Source: Bacteroidaceae bacterium (lineage in GTDB: Bacteria > Bacteroidota > Bacteroidia > Bacteroidales > Bacteroidaceae). Taken from it: DNA of 64,000 nt. Shown here piece by piece: positions 8,644 through 17,863 of the stretch. Position numbers and translations under genes: made by a program. The stretch spans positions 124,001 through 188,000 of the forward strand of contig JAFTXN010000005.1 of the NCBI GenBank assembly GCA_017461605.1, read 5' to 3'. The stretch's first letter is position 1; each line of letters begins with the position of its first letter. The notes beneath the pieces are model-generated. The model was not told the origin of the DNA and made no database searches. It saw only the letters and a program-made list of their open reading frames with translations.

Positions 8644-10566
8644 TCATTTCGTCGCAATTTTCAATGTTTTTGTAGCATTTTTCGTTTTGAAACTTACCAA
8701 GTAAATTCCTGCCGGCAGTTGTGGGAGTTGCACAGTGGCCGTTCCTCTCTTCGTGAATTGCCGGCTGATGATGCGGCCGTCCACTCCGGTCAGGGTCAGT
8801 GTGCCCTTTTCGCAATTCTGTCGGAACTTAGCGAAATGGGTGGTGCCGTCGGTGATAATTTCAAAAGCATCATCGGTGGGTGTGGATGCGATGCCGGTGG
8901 TGGTGAGCGGCGTTTGTGCGGCGTTCACCACGTGTCCGGTGTTTTCATCGATGAGCATGGCCACCACGCGGGCTTTGCTCGCATTCTGGAGGTTGCTCAC
9001 GGTGAACTGATACTCGAAGTCGTAGAATTCGCCGGCCTTGACCTGTTGCGGCACGGAATTGGGTAATCCTTCGCGATGCCCGGCGATGCTCAAGGCCACA
9101 TCGTTGAAGGTGAACGGAGTGATTTTGTAAGGCAAATCTTCGAAGCCGTCAAGGTTATACTCCGCATTTCCGTTCAGATAATTGGTTTGGTAATAGTTGT
9201 CCCCTTGCAAGCCGTCTTCCACCACCACAAAGGCCAATCGGTGGGAGGCTTTTTCCATATTGATGGCAAAGCGTGTGCGAGCTTTCACAGTGATTTCCTG
9301 ATTTTCAAGAGAGGCCGTGAGCGAAACGTCGGCCGTGGTTTCTTGAGCTTGTTCGTCGAGGAAGAAAGTTTCAAAGCCTCCGTGCTGCATCGAGTAGTCG
9401 GCTTTTCCGTTTTCTTCAACGAGTATCATGGGCACAGCTTCGCATTTGCGATTTATCCAACCGCTCGGGTAGGAGGAGAAGAGCATTTCACGGGCATATC
9501 CTTCCACTTCCAGAATGTCATCATAGTGCACGGCTATTCCTATAAAGGTGTCGGGATATTTCTCTTTCATTCGCTCCATGGCCACAATGCCCAACGGACA
9601 CCATCCGCACCACATGCCTGTTCCTTCTTCGATGACGGTGCGTTTCACGGGGTCAAAGAGAAATCCCACGACGTAGGCTTCCAATGTGTCCGGCCGTTCC
9701 CCTTCAATCTCGGTCCAGAGTTTGTAGTGCAGTGTGTCGCCCGGGATGATGGGGAATGCTTCCTCAAATTCAAAGAAGAACTTCTCGCCCGGCTGCACGC
9801 TGATGTCATTATATTCGCGGCGCAGTTCTTTTCCGTTCACCTCACAGAAAGCCACAAAATGTCCGAGCGTGTTTGCGGCGTTGGAATGCAGCCATCCTGA
9901 AATCCTGACGGGAGTTTCACCGTAGGCATGTGCGCCTAATCCGCTTGCGATTTCAAAAGCTCCCGGACTGCCGGAGACGCAGATGTCATCGATGGCAAGA
10001 ATTTCTTTTGAAGTGCTGCGATTGATGAAAGCCACGTAGACATCCTGCCCTGCATAGGCTCCGAGCGAAACCTCGTGTTCGTTCCAACTGTTCACCGTCT
10101 CTTCATCGATGGTGGCCAGAGGGGGATTTGTGAAATCGTCGGGGTGATTGCCGGTGGTGCTGACGCGGATTTCGTAGGTGTCTCCCGTTTTCACATCGTT
10201 GCACACCGATTGTCCGCGCCAGGTGAGGCGTGCATCGTCGGCATAGATGCGGATGCGCCCGGTGATGAGCCAATCGTTGGCCGGTGCAACTTCGGTTCCT
10301 GCCGTCGCCTTATATTTTGATGTACTGGCGGCATAGCGATTTGTGCTTCCCGTTTCGCGCAGGCAGACCCAAGCCTGTCCTTGGTCGATGCCCTCTTGCA
10401 CCATTGTGAAATGGTGGGCTTGACCGTCAAGGTCGTAGGCGGAATAATCCGTGGGGATGCCGTTGCTGAAGTCGTTTTGATGGGAAATAACGATGTCGTC
10501 TTGTGCTTGCGTCGGAACGCCGAGGCCAAGCAATGACATCAGGAGAAGACCAATGTGCGGTTTCAT
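8644..10566 (-). CDS. Cleaved-adhesin plus Omp28-type T9SS surface protein
   Basis: Exported protein of 640 residues. The start at 10566 (MKPHIGLLLMSLLGLGVPTQA) gives a clean signal peptide. Residues of about 30-185 look like a cleaved-adhesin/choice-of-anchor-J jelly roll: NDWLITGRI, then VYVAFINRSTSKEILAIDDI. An immunoglobulin-like stretch follows, then the Omp28 thioredoxin-like domain with VIEEGTGMWCGWCPLG (Cys320, Cys323). The WCGWC motif is thioredoxin-like and more canonical than in the paralogues. The C-terminus (GVDGRIISRQF ... PAGIYLVSFKTKNATKTLKIATK) is a T9SS sorting domain. It sits between two other exported proteins on the same strand. Surface location is well supported; activity is not established. 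Confidence 0.87.
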   Translation of the reverse strand: MKPHIGLLLMSLLGLGVPTQAQDDIVISHQNDFSNGIPTDYSAYDLDGQAHHFTMVQEGIDQGQAWVCLRETGSTNRYAASTSKYKATAGTEVAPANDWLITGRIRIYADDARLTWRGQSVCNDVKTGDTYEIRVSTTGNHPDDFTNPPLATIDEETVNSWNEHEVSLGAYAGQDVYVAFINRSTSKEILAIDDICVSGSPGAFEIASGLGAHAYGETPVRISGWLHSNAANTLGHFVAFCEVNGKELRREYNDISVQPGEKFFFEFEEAFPIIPGDTLHYKLWTEIEGERPDTLEAYVVGFLFDPVKRTVIEEGTGMWCGWCPLGIVAMERMKEKYPDTFIGIAVHYDDILEVEGYAREMLFSSYPSGWINRKCEAVPMILVEENGKADYSMQHGGFETFFLDEQAQETTADVSLTASLENQEITVKARTRFAINMEKASHRLAFVVVEDGLQGDNYYQTNYLNGNAEYNLDGFEDLPYKITPFTFNDVALSIAGHREGLPNSVPQQVKAGEFYDFEYQFTVSNLQNASKARVVAMLIDENTGHVVNAAQTPLTTTGIASTPTDDAFEIITDGTTHFAKFRQNCEKGTLTLTGVDGRIISRQFTKRGTATVQLPQLPAGIYLVSFKTKNATKTLKIATK

Positions 10567-10599
10567 GAGAGAAATGAACAAAGGGGATGTGAATGTTTA

Positions 10600-10635
10600 A
10601 AAACAAGGCAGAGGTGGGAAAAGGCCCACCTCTGC
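10600..10635 (-). terminator. Intrinsic terminator of the Asp-box protein gene
   Basis: A perfect 11-bp stem GCAGAGGTGGG / CCCACCTCTGC (10608-10618 with 10625-10635) is followed on the minus strand by TTGTTTTTAAAC. Confidence 0.85.
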
Positions 10636-10642
10636 GATAGGA

Positions 10643-11956
10643 TTACTTCTTCAAGAATTTTCCGGAAACTGTCTGACCGTTAATGTTGGCTTTATATATA
10701 TATGTACCGGGTGTCAGGTGTCGCACGTCGATGCTGTTGCCGGATACGCTGACCGGCGCCATTCGGCCGCTCAGGTCGTAAACTGCTGCTTGCTGTGCTC
10801 CGGCGGCAAAGGTCAGAGTGGAACCATTGAACTGCGGTGCGTTTGCTCCGGCTTCCACGGTCTTAATTCCTGTGGTGCTCGGGAGATCTTTCAGAGGAAA
10901 TCTGTAGAGACCGCTGTTGGTTGTGCTGGAGAAGGGAGGCTCGTAAGCGGCGAGATAGACATACTTTTCATCCATGGCAAAGCCCATCGGAGTGAAGCTG
11001 TAGCCGGTGGAGTAGGGGATGCCGTTGTTGAGGGTGGCCCAGCTGGCACCTTCGTCCGGAGTGTAATAGACTCCGCTCATTCCCATGCCCACGAAGAGAC
11101 CTTTGTCTGTGGCAAGCAAGGCGCGGATGTTGTTGTCGTCTGTTTCGGGACGGGGAACAGCTCCCCACACAGTGTCTGTGTCCAAAGTTTCAATGAAAGG
11201 AACTTCCGTTGTGTAGTTCATAACGCTTCGGCCACCGTACATTTTGCCATTATAAACAGTAGTTATGGCCATGAAGTTGCAGTCCTCGCGCAGCACCTCC
11301 CAAGAGTTGGTTTCCGGCAAGTAACGGAAGATGAGGTAAACACCGAAGGCGTAAAGATCGCCATTGAAGGAGGTGAGGTTATAGATGTTCTCCACGGCAC
11401 GCTTGCCGAGTTTGGGATCCACTTCGCCGTAGGAGAGTGCTTCGATGTCGGTTTGGTGCCAAGTTTCACCGTTGTCTTCGGAATAGATAACGCCACCGCC
11501 GCTGAAGTCGCCCAAGAAGAGCTTCCCGTTGTGCATGGTGAGTGCGTAGGCATTGGTGTAGTCGGCATATTCGCCCAATGCGTCTTCCACGGCACGCTTG
11601 TAGCTGAGGGTTTCCCATGTTTTTCCGCCATCGTTGGAGCGTCCCACGCGAGCCTCACAGCCTGCGGCGAAAATATACTCGTCGTTCTCGACAAATATAT
11701 TATATGTATAGTCGGGCGCACCGGTTTTGGTCCAAGTGGCACCTTTGTCTTCGGAAATATAGATGCCGCCGGTAAGGTCAAACTGGTAGTCGGCCATGAT
11801 GAGGTTGCCGTTGCGAGCGATGTGGAAGGCATTCGTGGCCGGCAGCTTGTAGATTTGCTCCCAAGAAGCCTCTTGGGCAGAAGTGTTGATGCAAGTCATG
11901 AGACCGATGGTCAGCATGATGTTTCTGAAAACTTTGGAGTAGAAATTTTTAGTCAT
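10643..11956 (-). CDS. Asp-box (BNR-like) beta-propeller T9SS protein
   Basis: Exported protein of 437 residues. The start at 11956 (MTKNFYSKVFRNIML) is preferred because its hydrophobic stretch ends in TSAQ and because the -7-like sequence TATATTTG at 11993-11986 lies just upstream. Four Asp boxes (S/T-x-D-x-G-x-x-W) are visible: SEDKGATW (about residues 68-75), SNDGGKTW (107-114), SEDNGETW (159-166) and TPDEGASW nearer the end. This predicts a propeller of the sialidase/photosystem-stability type. I do not see the arginine triad context of an exo-sialidase, so a sialidase call is not justified. The C-terminus (VYDLSGRMAPV ... HLTPGTYIYKANINGQTVSGKFLKK) is a T9SS sorting domain. Confidence 0.85.
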   Translation of the reverse strand: MTKNFYSKVFRNIMLTIGLMTCINTSAQEASWEQIYKLPATNAFHIARNGNLIMADYQFDLTGGIYISEDKGATWTKTGAPDYTYNIFVENDEYIFAAGCEARVGRSNDGGKTWETLSYKRAVEDALGEYADYTNAYALTMHNGKLFLGDFSGGGVIYSEDNGETWHQTDIEALSYGEVDPKLGKRAVENIYNLTSFNGDLYAFGVYLIFRYLPETNSWEVLREDCNFMAITTVYNGKMYGGRSVMNYTTEVPFIETLDTDTVWGAVPRPETDDNNIRALLATDKGLFVGMGMSGVYYTPDEGASWATLNNGIPYSTGYSFTPMGFAMDEKYVYLAAYEPPFSSTTNSGLYRFPLKDLPSTTGIKTVEAGANAPQFNGSTLTFAAGAQQAAVYDLSGRMAPVSVSGNSIDVRHLTPGTYIYKANINGQTVSGKFLKK

Positions 11957-12044
11957 AAGCCTTATGGTTTTAGTTACGTTGCGTGCAAATATATGTATAA
12001 AACGGATAAAATCATAGACGAATAACAAAAATGTATGTATGGAA

Positions 12045-12080
12045 AAGGAAAAGACGCACCAAATGGCACGTCTTTTCCTT
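12045..12080 (-). terminator. Terminator of pckA
   Basis: A perfect 12-bp inverted repeat AAGGAAAAGACG / CGTCTTTTCCTT (12045-12056 with 12069-12080) lies 35 bases after the pckA stop. The minus-strand T-run is weak. Confidence 0.7.
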
Positions 12081-12114
12081 GAAATCTATCTTTTTGATAG
12101 TTGTTTGCGCTTTT

Positions 12115-13722
12115 TTAGAGCTTCGGACCGGCAGCCACGAGAGCCTGACCGGCTTCGTTTCCGGTGAACTTGGCGAAGTTCTTGATGAAGCGACCGGCGA
12201 GATCCTTGGCTTTCTCTTCCCACTGAGCGGCTTCTGCATAAGTGTCGCGGGGGTCGAGGATGTTCGGATCAACGTTGGGCAATGCTGTGGGCACAACGAA
12301 GTCGAAGTAAGGAATGGTCTTCGTGGGTGCGGTGTTGATGCTGCCGTCGAGGATAGCATCGATGATGCCGCGAGTGTCCTTGATGGAGATGCGCTTGCCG
12401 CTTCCGTTCCAACCTGTGTTCACGAGGTAAGCCTTGGCGCCCACTGCGTTCATCTTCTTCACGAGTTCTTCAGCATACTTTGTGGGGTGCAGGCTCAAGA
12501 AAGCTGCGCCGAAGCAAGCTGAGAAGGTGGGAGTGGGCTCGGTGATGCCGCGCTCTGTACCTGCCAACTTGGCGGTGAAACCGGAGAGGAAGTAGTACTG
12601 AGCCTGCTGGTCGTCGAGGATGGACACGGGGGGCAACACGCCGAATGCGTCGGCAGAGAGGAAAATCACCTGGTGAGCGTGAGGACCTTTGGATACGGGC
12701 TTCACGATGTTGTTGATGTGCTCGATGGGATAAGAAACGCGAGTGTTCTCGGTTACGCTCTTATCTGCGAAATCAATCTTGCCATCGGCAGCCACTGTAA
12801 CGTTCTCAAGGAGTGCGTTGCGGCGGATAGCGTTGTAGATGTCGGGTTCGCTTTCCTTGTCGAGGTTGATAACCTTGGCATAGCAACCGCCTTCATAGTT
12901 GAACACGCCTTCTTCGTCCCAACCGTGTTCGTCGTCACCGATGAGGAGACGCTTCGGGTCAGTGGAGAGGGTGGTCTTACCGGTTCCGGACAGACCGAAG
13001 AAGATAGCGGTGTCGGTGCCTTCCATGTTGGTGTTGGCGGAGCAGTGCATGGATGCGATGCCCTTCAACGGGTTCAGGTAGTTCATGATTGAGAACATAC
13101 CCTTCTTCATTTCACCACCATACCAGGTGTTCAGGATTACCTGTTCGTTTGTTTTAAGGTTGAAGACAGTGGCAGTCTCAGAGTTGAGGCCGAGTTCCTG
13201 ATAGTTGTCAACCTTTGCCTTAGAGGCGTTGAAGCAAACGAAGTCGGGCTCGCCGTAAGCAGCGAGTTCTTCCTCGGTGGGACGGATGAACATGTTCTTC
13301 ACGAAGTGTGCCTGCCAAGCCACTTCCATGATGAAGCGAACTTTCAGACGTGTAGCAGGGTTTGCACCGCAGAAGGTGTCCATCACGAACAAGCGCTTGC
13401 CGCTGAGCTGCTTCACAGCCTTGGCCTTGAGGTCGGCCCAAGTCTCTTCAGAGCAGGGCTTGTTGTCGTTCTTGTATTCGTCGGAAGTCCACCAAACGGT
13501 GTCCTTGCTGGCTTCGTTCATAACGAAGAATTTGTCCTTGGGCGAACGGCCGGTGTAGATACCGGTCATTACGTTCACAGTGTCGAGTTCGGTTACCTGA
13601 CCTACTTCGTAACCTTCGAGGCCGGCCTTGGTTTCTTCTTCGAAGAGCACTTCGTAAGAAGGGTTGTGCAGCACTTCAACAGCTCCGGTGATACCGTACT
13701 TGCTTAAATCTAATGTTGCCAT
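12115..13722 (-). CDS. pckA: Phosphoenolpyruvate carboxykinase (ATP)
   Basis: Cytosolic enzyme interconverting oxaloacetate plus ATP with PEP, CO2 and ADP. In fermentative Bacteroidota it usually runs in the CO2-fixing direction towards succinate and gains ATP. Its 535 residues are typical of the ATP-dependent family. Seen: [11 protein letters not shown] near residue 58, the kinase P-loop GLSGTGKT at 243-250, the metal-binding DDEHGW at 263-268, and [14 protein letters not shown]. It is transcribed alone from a promoter at 13795-13823 and closed by the hairpin at 12045-12080. Confidence 0.98.
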   Translation of the reverse strand: MATLDLSKYGITGAVEVLHNPSYEVLFEEETKAGLEGYEVGQVTELDTVNVMTGIYTGRSPKDKFFVMNEASKDTVWWTSDEYKNDNKPCSEETWADLKAKAVKQLSGKRLFVMDTFCGANPATRLKVRFIMEVAWQAHFVKNMFIRPTEEELAAYGEPDFVCFNASKAKVDNYQELGLNSETATVFNLKTNEQVILNTWYGGEMKKGMFSIMNYLNPLKGIASMHCSANTNMEGTDTAIFFGLSGTGKTTLSTDPKRLLIGDDEHGWDEEGVFNYEGGCYAKVINLDKESEPDIYNAIRRNALLENVTVAADGKIDFADKSVTENTRVSYPIEHINNIVKPVSKGPHAHQVIFLSADAFGVLPPVSILDDQQAQYYFLSGFTAKLAGTERGITEPTPTFSACFGAAFLSLHPTKYAEELVKKMNAVGAKAYLVNTGWNGSGKRISIKDTRGIIDAILDGSINTAPTKTIPYFDFVVPTALPNVDPNILDPRDTYAEAAQWEEKAKDLAGRFIKNFAKFTGNEAGQALVAAGPKL

Positions 13723-13794
13723 AGTTTTTTTGAGGTATTAAAAAATTAGAAATTGCTTTGGATTTGTGTGACTCCACTTTGCATGAAGTCGTAG

Positions 13795-13823
13795 CAAATT
13801 TACGAAAAACTTTTCTCCACAAA
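13795..13823 (-). promoter_or_regulatory. Promoter of pckA
   Basis: TAAATTTG (13802-13795, minus strand) preceded by TTTG at 13823-13820 with a 17-base spacer, about 70 bases before pckA. Confidence 0.65.
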
Positions 13824-13951
13824 AAAAAATGTAGATTTAATTGCTTGACTTTTGCGCTTTTTTAGGGAAAATCAAGGTGGTGATACCACATTTGCAAGTT
13901 GTGCTTAGCAAAATGTGTGAGTGCAGGTCGAAAATGCCGCGGCTTCTCGGG

Positions 13952-14055
13952 AAAATCTGCAGTGCTTGCAGAAAATTCTACGAGCACTGCAGAAAAATCT
14001 GCAAGCACTGCAGATTTTTGTTCGTTGTGTGGCCGTTTTTCGAGCAAAGTGTCAG
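13952..14055 (+). repeat. 21-bp repeat element (family A) with conserved tail, upstream of upp
   Basis: Three units of about 21 bp carry the core TGCAAGCACTGCA or its complement (13952-13971, 13972-13992, 13993-14013). The first and third are reverse complements, giving a 21-bp stem around a 25-base loop that ends in ATTTTT. After it comes the tail GGCCGTTTTTCGAGCAAAGTGTCAG at 14031-14055 (25 bases; key part CAAAGTGTCAG), shared with three other loci. The tail ends 8 bases before the -33 box of upp. The 398-base gap between pckA and upp contains the pckA promoter, this element and the upp promoter, and no gene. Confidence 0.85.
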
Positions 14056-14062
14056 CACTTTC

Positions 14063-14093
14063 TTGGAGGTCTGACGGAATTGATATACTTTTG
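14063..14093 (+). promoter_or_regulatory. Promoter of upp
   Basis: TTG at 14063-14065, a 20-base spacer, then TACTTTTG at 14086-14093 fits TAnnTTTG. It lies about 28 bases before the upp start and argues against the longer in-frame reading that runs back through the repeat. Confidence 0.65.
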
Positions 14094-14120
14094 TTGGAAA
14101 TTTTCAAAATCACTCCAATC

Positions 14121-14798
14121 ATGAAGGTAATCAATCTTGGAGCCACGCATTCGGTGGTGAATGGTTATATGGCTCAGTTGCGCGATGTCGAGGTGCAACA
14201 GAACAGAACGCTCTTCCGCAACAATCTGAAACGCATAGGCCATGCCATGGCTTACGAGTTGAGTCGCACGTTGACATACTCGGACAAGGAGGTTCGCACA
14301 CCGCTGGGCGTCAAGGTGGTGCCTACCTACGACGACCGCATTGTCGTGGGAACGGTGCTGCGTGCCGGTTTGGCATTTCACGAGGGCTTTCTCGATATTT
14401 TTGATGGTGCCGACAGCGCTTTCATTTCTGCATATCGGGATGAGGGAAGTCGCGAGGAAATGCAGATTCACATCGACTATCTCGCTGCACCGTCGTTGGA
14501 GGGTTGCACCTTCCTTTTGGTCGACCCGATGCTGGCTACGGGTGGCAGCCTGGAGCTGTCTTACGAAGCCTTTCTGCGGGCCGGAACTCCGGCTAAGCTT
14601 CACATCTGTTCGGTCATTGCTGCCCCTGAGGGCATAGAGCGCTTGCAGCGTGCTTTCCCCTCGGACGATGTGACGCTGTGGGTGGCCGGTATCGATGACA
14701 AACTCAACGAAGCAGCATACATCGTGCCCGGACTTGGCGATGCGGGCGATTTGTGTTTCGGACCAAAGCTTTCGGCCGACTTCTACACCAAGAAATGA
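14121..14798 (+). CDS. upp: Uracil phosphoribosyltransferase
   Basis: Pyrimidine salvage enzyme that makes UMP from uracil and PRPP. The product has 225 residues starting at MKVINLGATHSVVNGYMAQLRDV. Visible are the PRPP-binding LLVDPMLATGGSLELSYEAF and the uracil-binding C-terminal GLGDAGDLCFG. Reading is open upstream in the same frame through the 21-bp repeat, but the promoter at 14063-14093 and family alignment favour this start. It is monocistronic and ends at a strong bidirectional hairpin. Confidence 0.96.
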   Translation: MKVINLGATHSVVNGYMAQLRDVEVQQNRTLFRNNLKRIGHAMAYELSRTLTYSDKEVRTPLGVKVVPTYDDRIVVGTVLRAGLAFHEGFLDIFDGADSAFISAYRDEGSREEMQIHIDYLAAPSLEGCTFLLVDPMLATGGSLELSYEAFLRAGTPAKLHICSVIAAPEGIERLQRAFPSDDVTLWVAGIDDKLNEAAYIVPGLGDAGDLCFGPKLSADFYTKK

Positions 14799-14860
14799 TA
14801 GCCGCCGGCTTGATGCGTAGGGTGATGGAAGCCTTTTGCATCTTTGTCGGCAGATTGTAT

Positions 14861-14910
14861 AAAGAATGGGGACAGCAACTTGGATGTGCAAGTTGCTGTC
14901 CCCATTCTTT
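14861..14910. terminator. Bidirectional terminator between upp and the gene at 14937
   Basis: A perfect 21-bp inverted repeat (14861-14881 with 14890-14910) with an 8-base loop, A-rich on one end and T-rich on the other, sits between convergent genes. Confidence 0.9.
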
Positions 14911-14936
14911 CTTATGGCAGGTTGATTTTCTGCAGT

Positions 14937-15935
14937 TTATTTCAGCATATTCGAAACCTTTTCCTCCAAATCCTTCACAGTGATGTCGCGTGCCGTGATG
15001 CGACCGTCGGCATTGACCAGCATGATGCTCGGAACATAGCGAACACCGAGCAGCGTCACAAGTGGCGAGGCAAAGGCGCGTCCGTCGCAGATGGTGGGGA
15101 CGGCCTGCAGTGTGTCGGTTTGCAAACGCTTGTTGATGAGTTGCTTGTCGGTGTCGAGTGAGAGAATAAGCATGCCCAGTTTTTCTCCGTAGGCATTGCG
15201 CAGTCGGCGCAGCTTCAGAAACAGGTTGGGCGTGTCGTTGCTCCATCCGGCACAGCACACGATGAGGGTTGGTTTGCCTTTCAGCTGTTGCGTCAGCACC
15301 TCTCTGCCGTCGATGGTCTCGGCCCTGAAGTCGGGCAGAGGTTTCCCGACGGTGTTGACCAGCATGCCACGATAATAGTTGTCGAGCCTGAGCACCTCCG
15401 CATTGCCGGGTTGGGCTTTGCGGATAGCGTCCAGCAGGCCGAGGATGGTTTCGTCGTAACTCTCAGCTTTGAGGAAATACTCCTTCAGTGCTGCGATGGC
15501 AGCCTGTGTGCCGGCATTGTCGCGAATGAACTGAGCTGCAGCCATGCGCACGTCCGACTTTGATTTTTTGAGGTTGTGCAGCCGGAAGTCGGTGAGCAGC
15601 TTGTTGTCCTTCGTGCCATCGATTTCGGTAGCTTGCAGGTGGCCGGCATTTCCCTTCACCGTAATCTCTTTGCCCGGCTCGGCAATGATGGGCAGCTCTG
15701 AGAAGTTGGGAAACAGCAGCGTCAGTACGGTGGGCTTTGTCAGTGGTCTCTCGTAATCGAAGTCGCCGTTTTCGATTTTCAACGTATCGACTCCGGCAAA
15801 CACGCCTTCGGCGCTGTAGATGTAGCACTCGGCCTGTTTGATGTTCTTGAAGCTTCCCTTGATGCGAACACGGTCATCGGCCACTCCGCACGAGGCAAGG
15901 AGCAGAATGAGCAGTAGGAGAGGTGTTTTCTGCAT
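14937..15935 (-). CDS. DUF4369/thioredoxin-like lipoprotein with WCxxC replaced by WSNDT
   Basis: Lipoprotein of 332 residues (lipobox LLASC, Cys16). The N-terminal DUF4369-like domain (VRIKGSFKNIKQAECYIYSAE) and a C-terminal AhpC/TSA-TlpA-like fold (VGKPLPDFRAETIDGREVL, then KPTLIVCCAGWSNDTP) follow the common Bacteroidota plan. Aligned with a normal FFATWCKPCNRE site, this one reads CCAGWSNDTPNL, so both redox cysteines are Ser and Thr. Two cysteines survive just before the Trp but not as CxxC. The fold is kept, with VPSIMLVNADGRI providing the cis-proline region. Disulfide exchange seems unlikely; a binding or scaffold role is inference. Confidence 0.83.
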   Translation of the reverse strand: MQKTPLLLLILLLASCGVADDRVRIKGSFKNIKQAECYIYSAEGVFAGVDTLKIENGDFDYERPLTKPTVLTLLFPNFSELPIIAEPGKEITVKGNAGHLQATEIDGTKDNKLLTDFRLHNLKKSKSDVRMAAAQFIRDNAGTQAAIAALKEYFLKAESYDETILGLLDAIRKAQPGNAEVLRLDNYYRGMLVNTVGKPLPDFRAETIDGREVLTQQLKGKPTLIVCCAGWSNDTPNLFLKLRRLRNAYGEKLGMLILSLDTDKQLINKRLQTDTLQAVPTICDGRAFASPLVTLLGVRYVPSIMLVNADGRITARDITVKDLEEKVSNMLK

Positions 15936-15944
15936 ACGAATTCT

Positions 15945-15991
15945 GAAAGAAAAAGTCCCAAAACACGCATCGACTGTGTGTCTTGGGACTT
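15945..15991 (-). terminator. Intrinsic terminator of the OmpA/TPR lipoprotein gene
   Basis: AAGTCCCAA / TTGGGACTT (15953-15961 with 15983-15991), extended by an inner ACAC/GTGT pairing, is followed on the minus strand by TTTTTCTTTC. Confidence 0.8.
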
Positions 15992-16025
15992 CTGTGTTAT
16001 GCGTTGGCGGAATTTGTTTCCGCGA

Positions 16026-17720
16026 TTACTTGATCAGTGCTTGGAAAGCAGCGTCCTTGAAGAGCGATGCAAACTCAAGGTCCTTGGCGATGCGCTCCTT
16101 GTACGAGGGATCCAGCTTGATGGCATTGCGCAGGTTGCTGATGGCCTCGGCAGCCTTGTTGGTGCGGGCTGCGACGATGGCTTTCAGATAGCTGGTGGTG
16201 GCATTTTCAGCATTGAGACCGGCCAATGTGGAAGCAGCTCCGGCATAATCCTTGTTGAGGATCTGTGCGAGCGCAGCGCTGTTGGAAGGAGCGCTCTTCA
16301 GTGCGCTGGCGGCTTGAGCGTAGTTACCCTTCGCTACCTGCAGGTTGCCGAGCAGCTCATTGTAGTTGGGAGCTGTTGTGGCGCGTGCCAAGAGATTTTC
16401 AGCCTCGTTGATGTTGCCCTCGGCCATAGCTACGAGTGCCTTGTTCGCATACACTTCGGGAGCGTTGGCATTGAGCGAGGCTGCCTTGTCGAGGTAGGCT
16501 TTTGCGGCTACCAGGTCGTTGTCTCCGTATGCCAATGCAGCCAAGTTGTTGTAGGCACGGAAATCGTTGGGATACTGCTTGATGGCAGTGGTGTAGATGT
16601 CCTCTTTTCCGGTCGTGGTGAGTGTGGCAGCGTAGAGCAACTCTTCGAGGCTCAGCTGTGAGGGATCGTTTTTGTACTGGCTCTGGATTTCAGCGTCTGT
16701 GCGACCCACGATGTTGTAGTGGATAGTGAGGCGGGCACGACGAAGCTCGGGCAGAATTTCGTCAGCGAGTTCGCTGAATGCTACAGAGAGGTTGCGGATT
16801 TGTGCTTCGCGCTCTTCGGGATCGGGATACATGGAGAGCACACGCAGAATGGCGTCCTTATCCTGAATGTTGGAGGCTGCAACCAGTTCCTGGAAGCCTT
16901 CCCAGTCCTCAGCGGTATAGCGAGTGTTGATGTCGGCGTTCAGACCGATTTCCTTCAACTGTCCACGCACGTAAGTGGCAGAGCTGCGTTCGCGAGCTGC
17001 GGCGAGGCGGCTGTTGAGGTCGGTGGCACCATCAGGTGAGGCGTAAGCCGAAATTTCGATGTCGCCCATCTGGAGTCCCTTCTGGTCTTCCTTGATTTCG
17101 CGGAGTGTGCGGATGAAATCCTGCACCGAGGTGCTCTTCAGCTCGCTGGTACGCACCTTTGCCTGCTGGATGAGGTAGCGAATCTGCGCGCTTTTCGTCT
17201 GTGCGATGATGTACTGGTAGGCATCCGGAGCTACAGCGGTGCTTGTGCCGGACAGGGTCTTGCCGAGCAGGGCTGAGGTGGCCACAACGCCATCAGCAAT
17301 CTTTACTTCGGGCACTTCCACTTCGCGCTTTCCGACTTGGGCTTTGAAAGTCAGGAATAGTTCGCTCTGCTGCATCTCGGGGATGTAGGCGAATGTGTTA
17401 CGCATTGTGTAGTTTCCACCTACCTTGTAGGAAATTTCCTGGTTGTTTCCCTGAACTTTCTCGCCTTGGAAAGTGGCTGCTTGTCCCACTGCTTCGCCGC
17501 CGGCATAGCGCAACACGGGCGTTACAGTCACGATAGCTTTTTTCTTCATGTATTTCTCGGGGAAGCGACCGTTGATAGTAACGGGTACTTGCCCTGCCAC
17601 AGCTTCCAGAGGGGAAGGCGTAACGGTGAAGTTGTCGGCCGAAAGTTCGCCGAGCTTGTTGCAAGAACTCAGAGCCACTGTGGCTGCGAGCGCTGCGGTA
17701 AGGAAAAATTTACTGTTCAT
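16026..17720 (-). CDS. OmpA-like domain plus TPR lipoprotein
   Basis: Lipoprotein of 564 residues (signal ending ALSSC, Cys20). Residues of about 30-190 are a beta-rich region. The middle, MGDIEISAYASPDGATDLNSRLAAARERSSATYVR, resembles an OmpA peptidoglycan-binding domain (the SPDG...N..L...R pattern). The last 200 residues are tetratricopeptide-like: YPNDFRAYNNLAALAYGDND, PEVYANKALVAMAEGN, and repeated Ala-rich helices. This is a widespread but poorly characterised Bacteroidales envelope protein, presumably linking outer membrane, peptidoglycan and a protein partner. A -7-like TATATTTG lies at 17779-17772. It is monocistronic. Confidence 0.8.
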   Translation of the reverse strand: MNSKFFLTAALAATVALSSCNKLGELSADNFTVTPSPLEAVAGQVPVTINGRFPEKYMKKKAIVTVTPVLRYAGGEAVGQAATFQGEKVQGNNQEISYKVGGNYTMRNTFAYIPEMQQSELFLTFKAQVGKREVEVPEVKIADGVVATSALLGKTLSGTSTAVAPDAYQYIIAQTKSAQIRYLIQQAKVRTSELKSTSVQDFIRTLREIKEDQKGLQMGDIEISAYASPDGATDLNSRLAAARERSSATYVRGQLKEIGLNADINTRYTAEDWEGFQELVAASNIQDKDAILRVLSMYPDPEEREAQIRNLSVAFSELADEILPELRRARLTIHYNIVGRTDAEIQSQYKNDPSQLSLEELLYAATLTTTGKEDIYTTAIKQYPNDFRAYNNLAALAYGDNDLVAAKAYLDKAASLNANAPEVYANKALVAMAEGNINEAENLLARATTAPNYNELLGNLQVAKGNYAQAASALKSAPSNSAALAQILNKDYAGAASTLAGLNAENATTSYLKAIVAARTNKAAEAISNLRNAIKLDPSYKERIAKDLEFASLFKDAAFQALIK

Positions 17721-17863
17721 TTGAGTATGAATTGAATGTTGGTTTTAGCTTTTATGTGTTGTATCTACAGGCAAATATAGTATGTGTAAAGGTCTTCTTG
17801 GTGGATTTGCTAGATTATTTAGTGCTTTTTGGGGAATACGGTAGTGGTTTTAACATTTACACA

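Noticed and set aside
10643-11956. Sialidase (GH33) call for the Asp-box protein
   Set aside because: Asp boxes are present, but I could not see the arginine triad, FRIP-type motif or catalytic Tyr/Glu context, so only a propeller call is justified.
13899-14120. In-frame upstream extension of upp through the family A repeat
   Set aside because: The promoter at 14063-14093 lies inside it and family alignment starts at MKVINL; the open frame is a by-product of the repeat.
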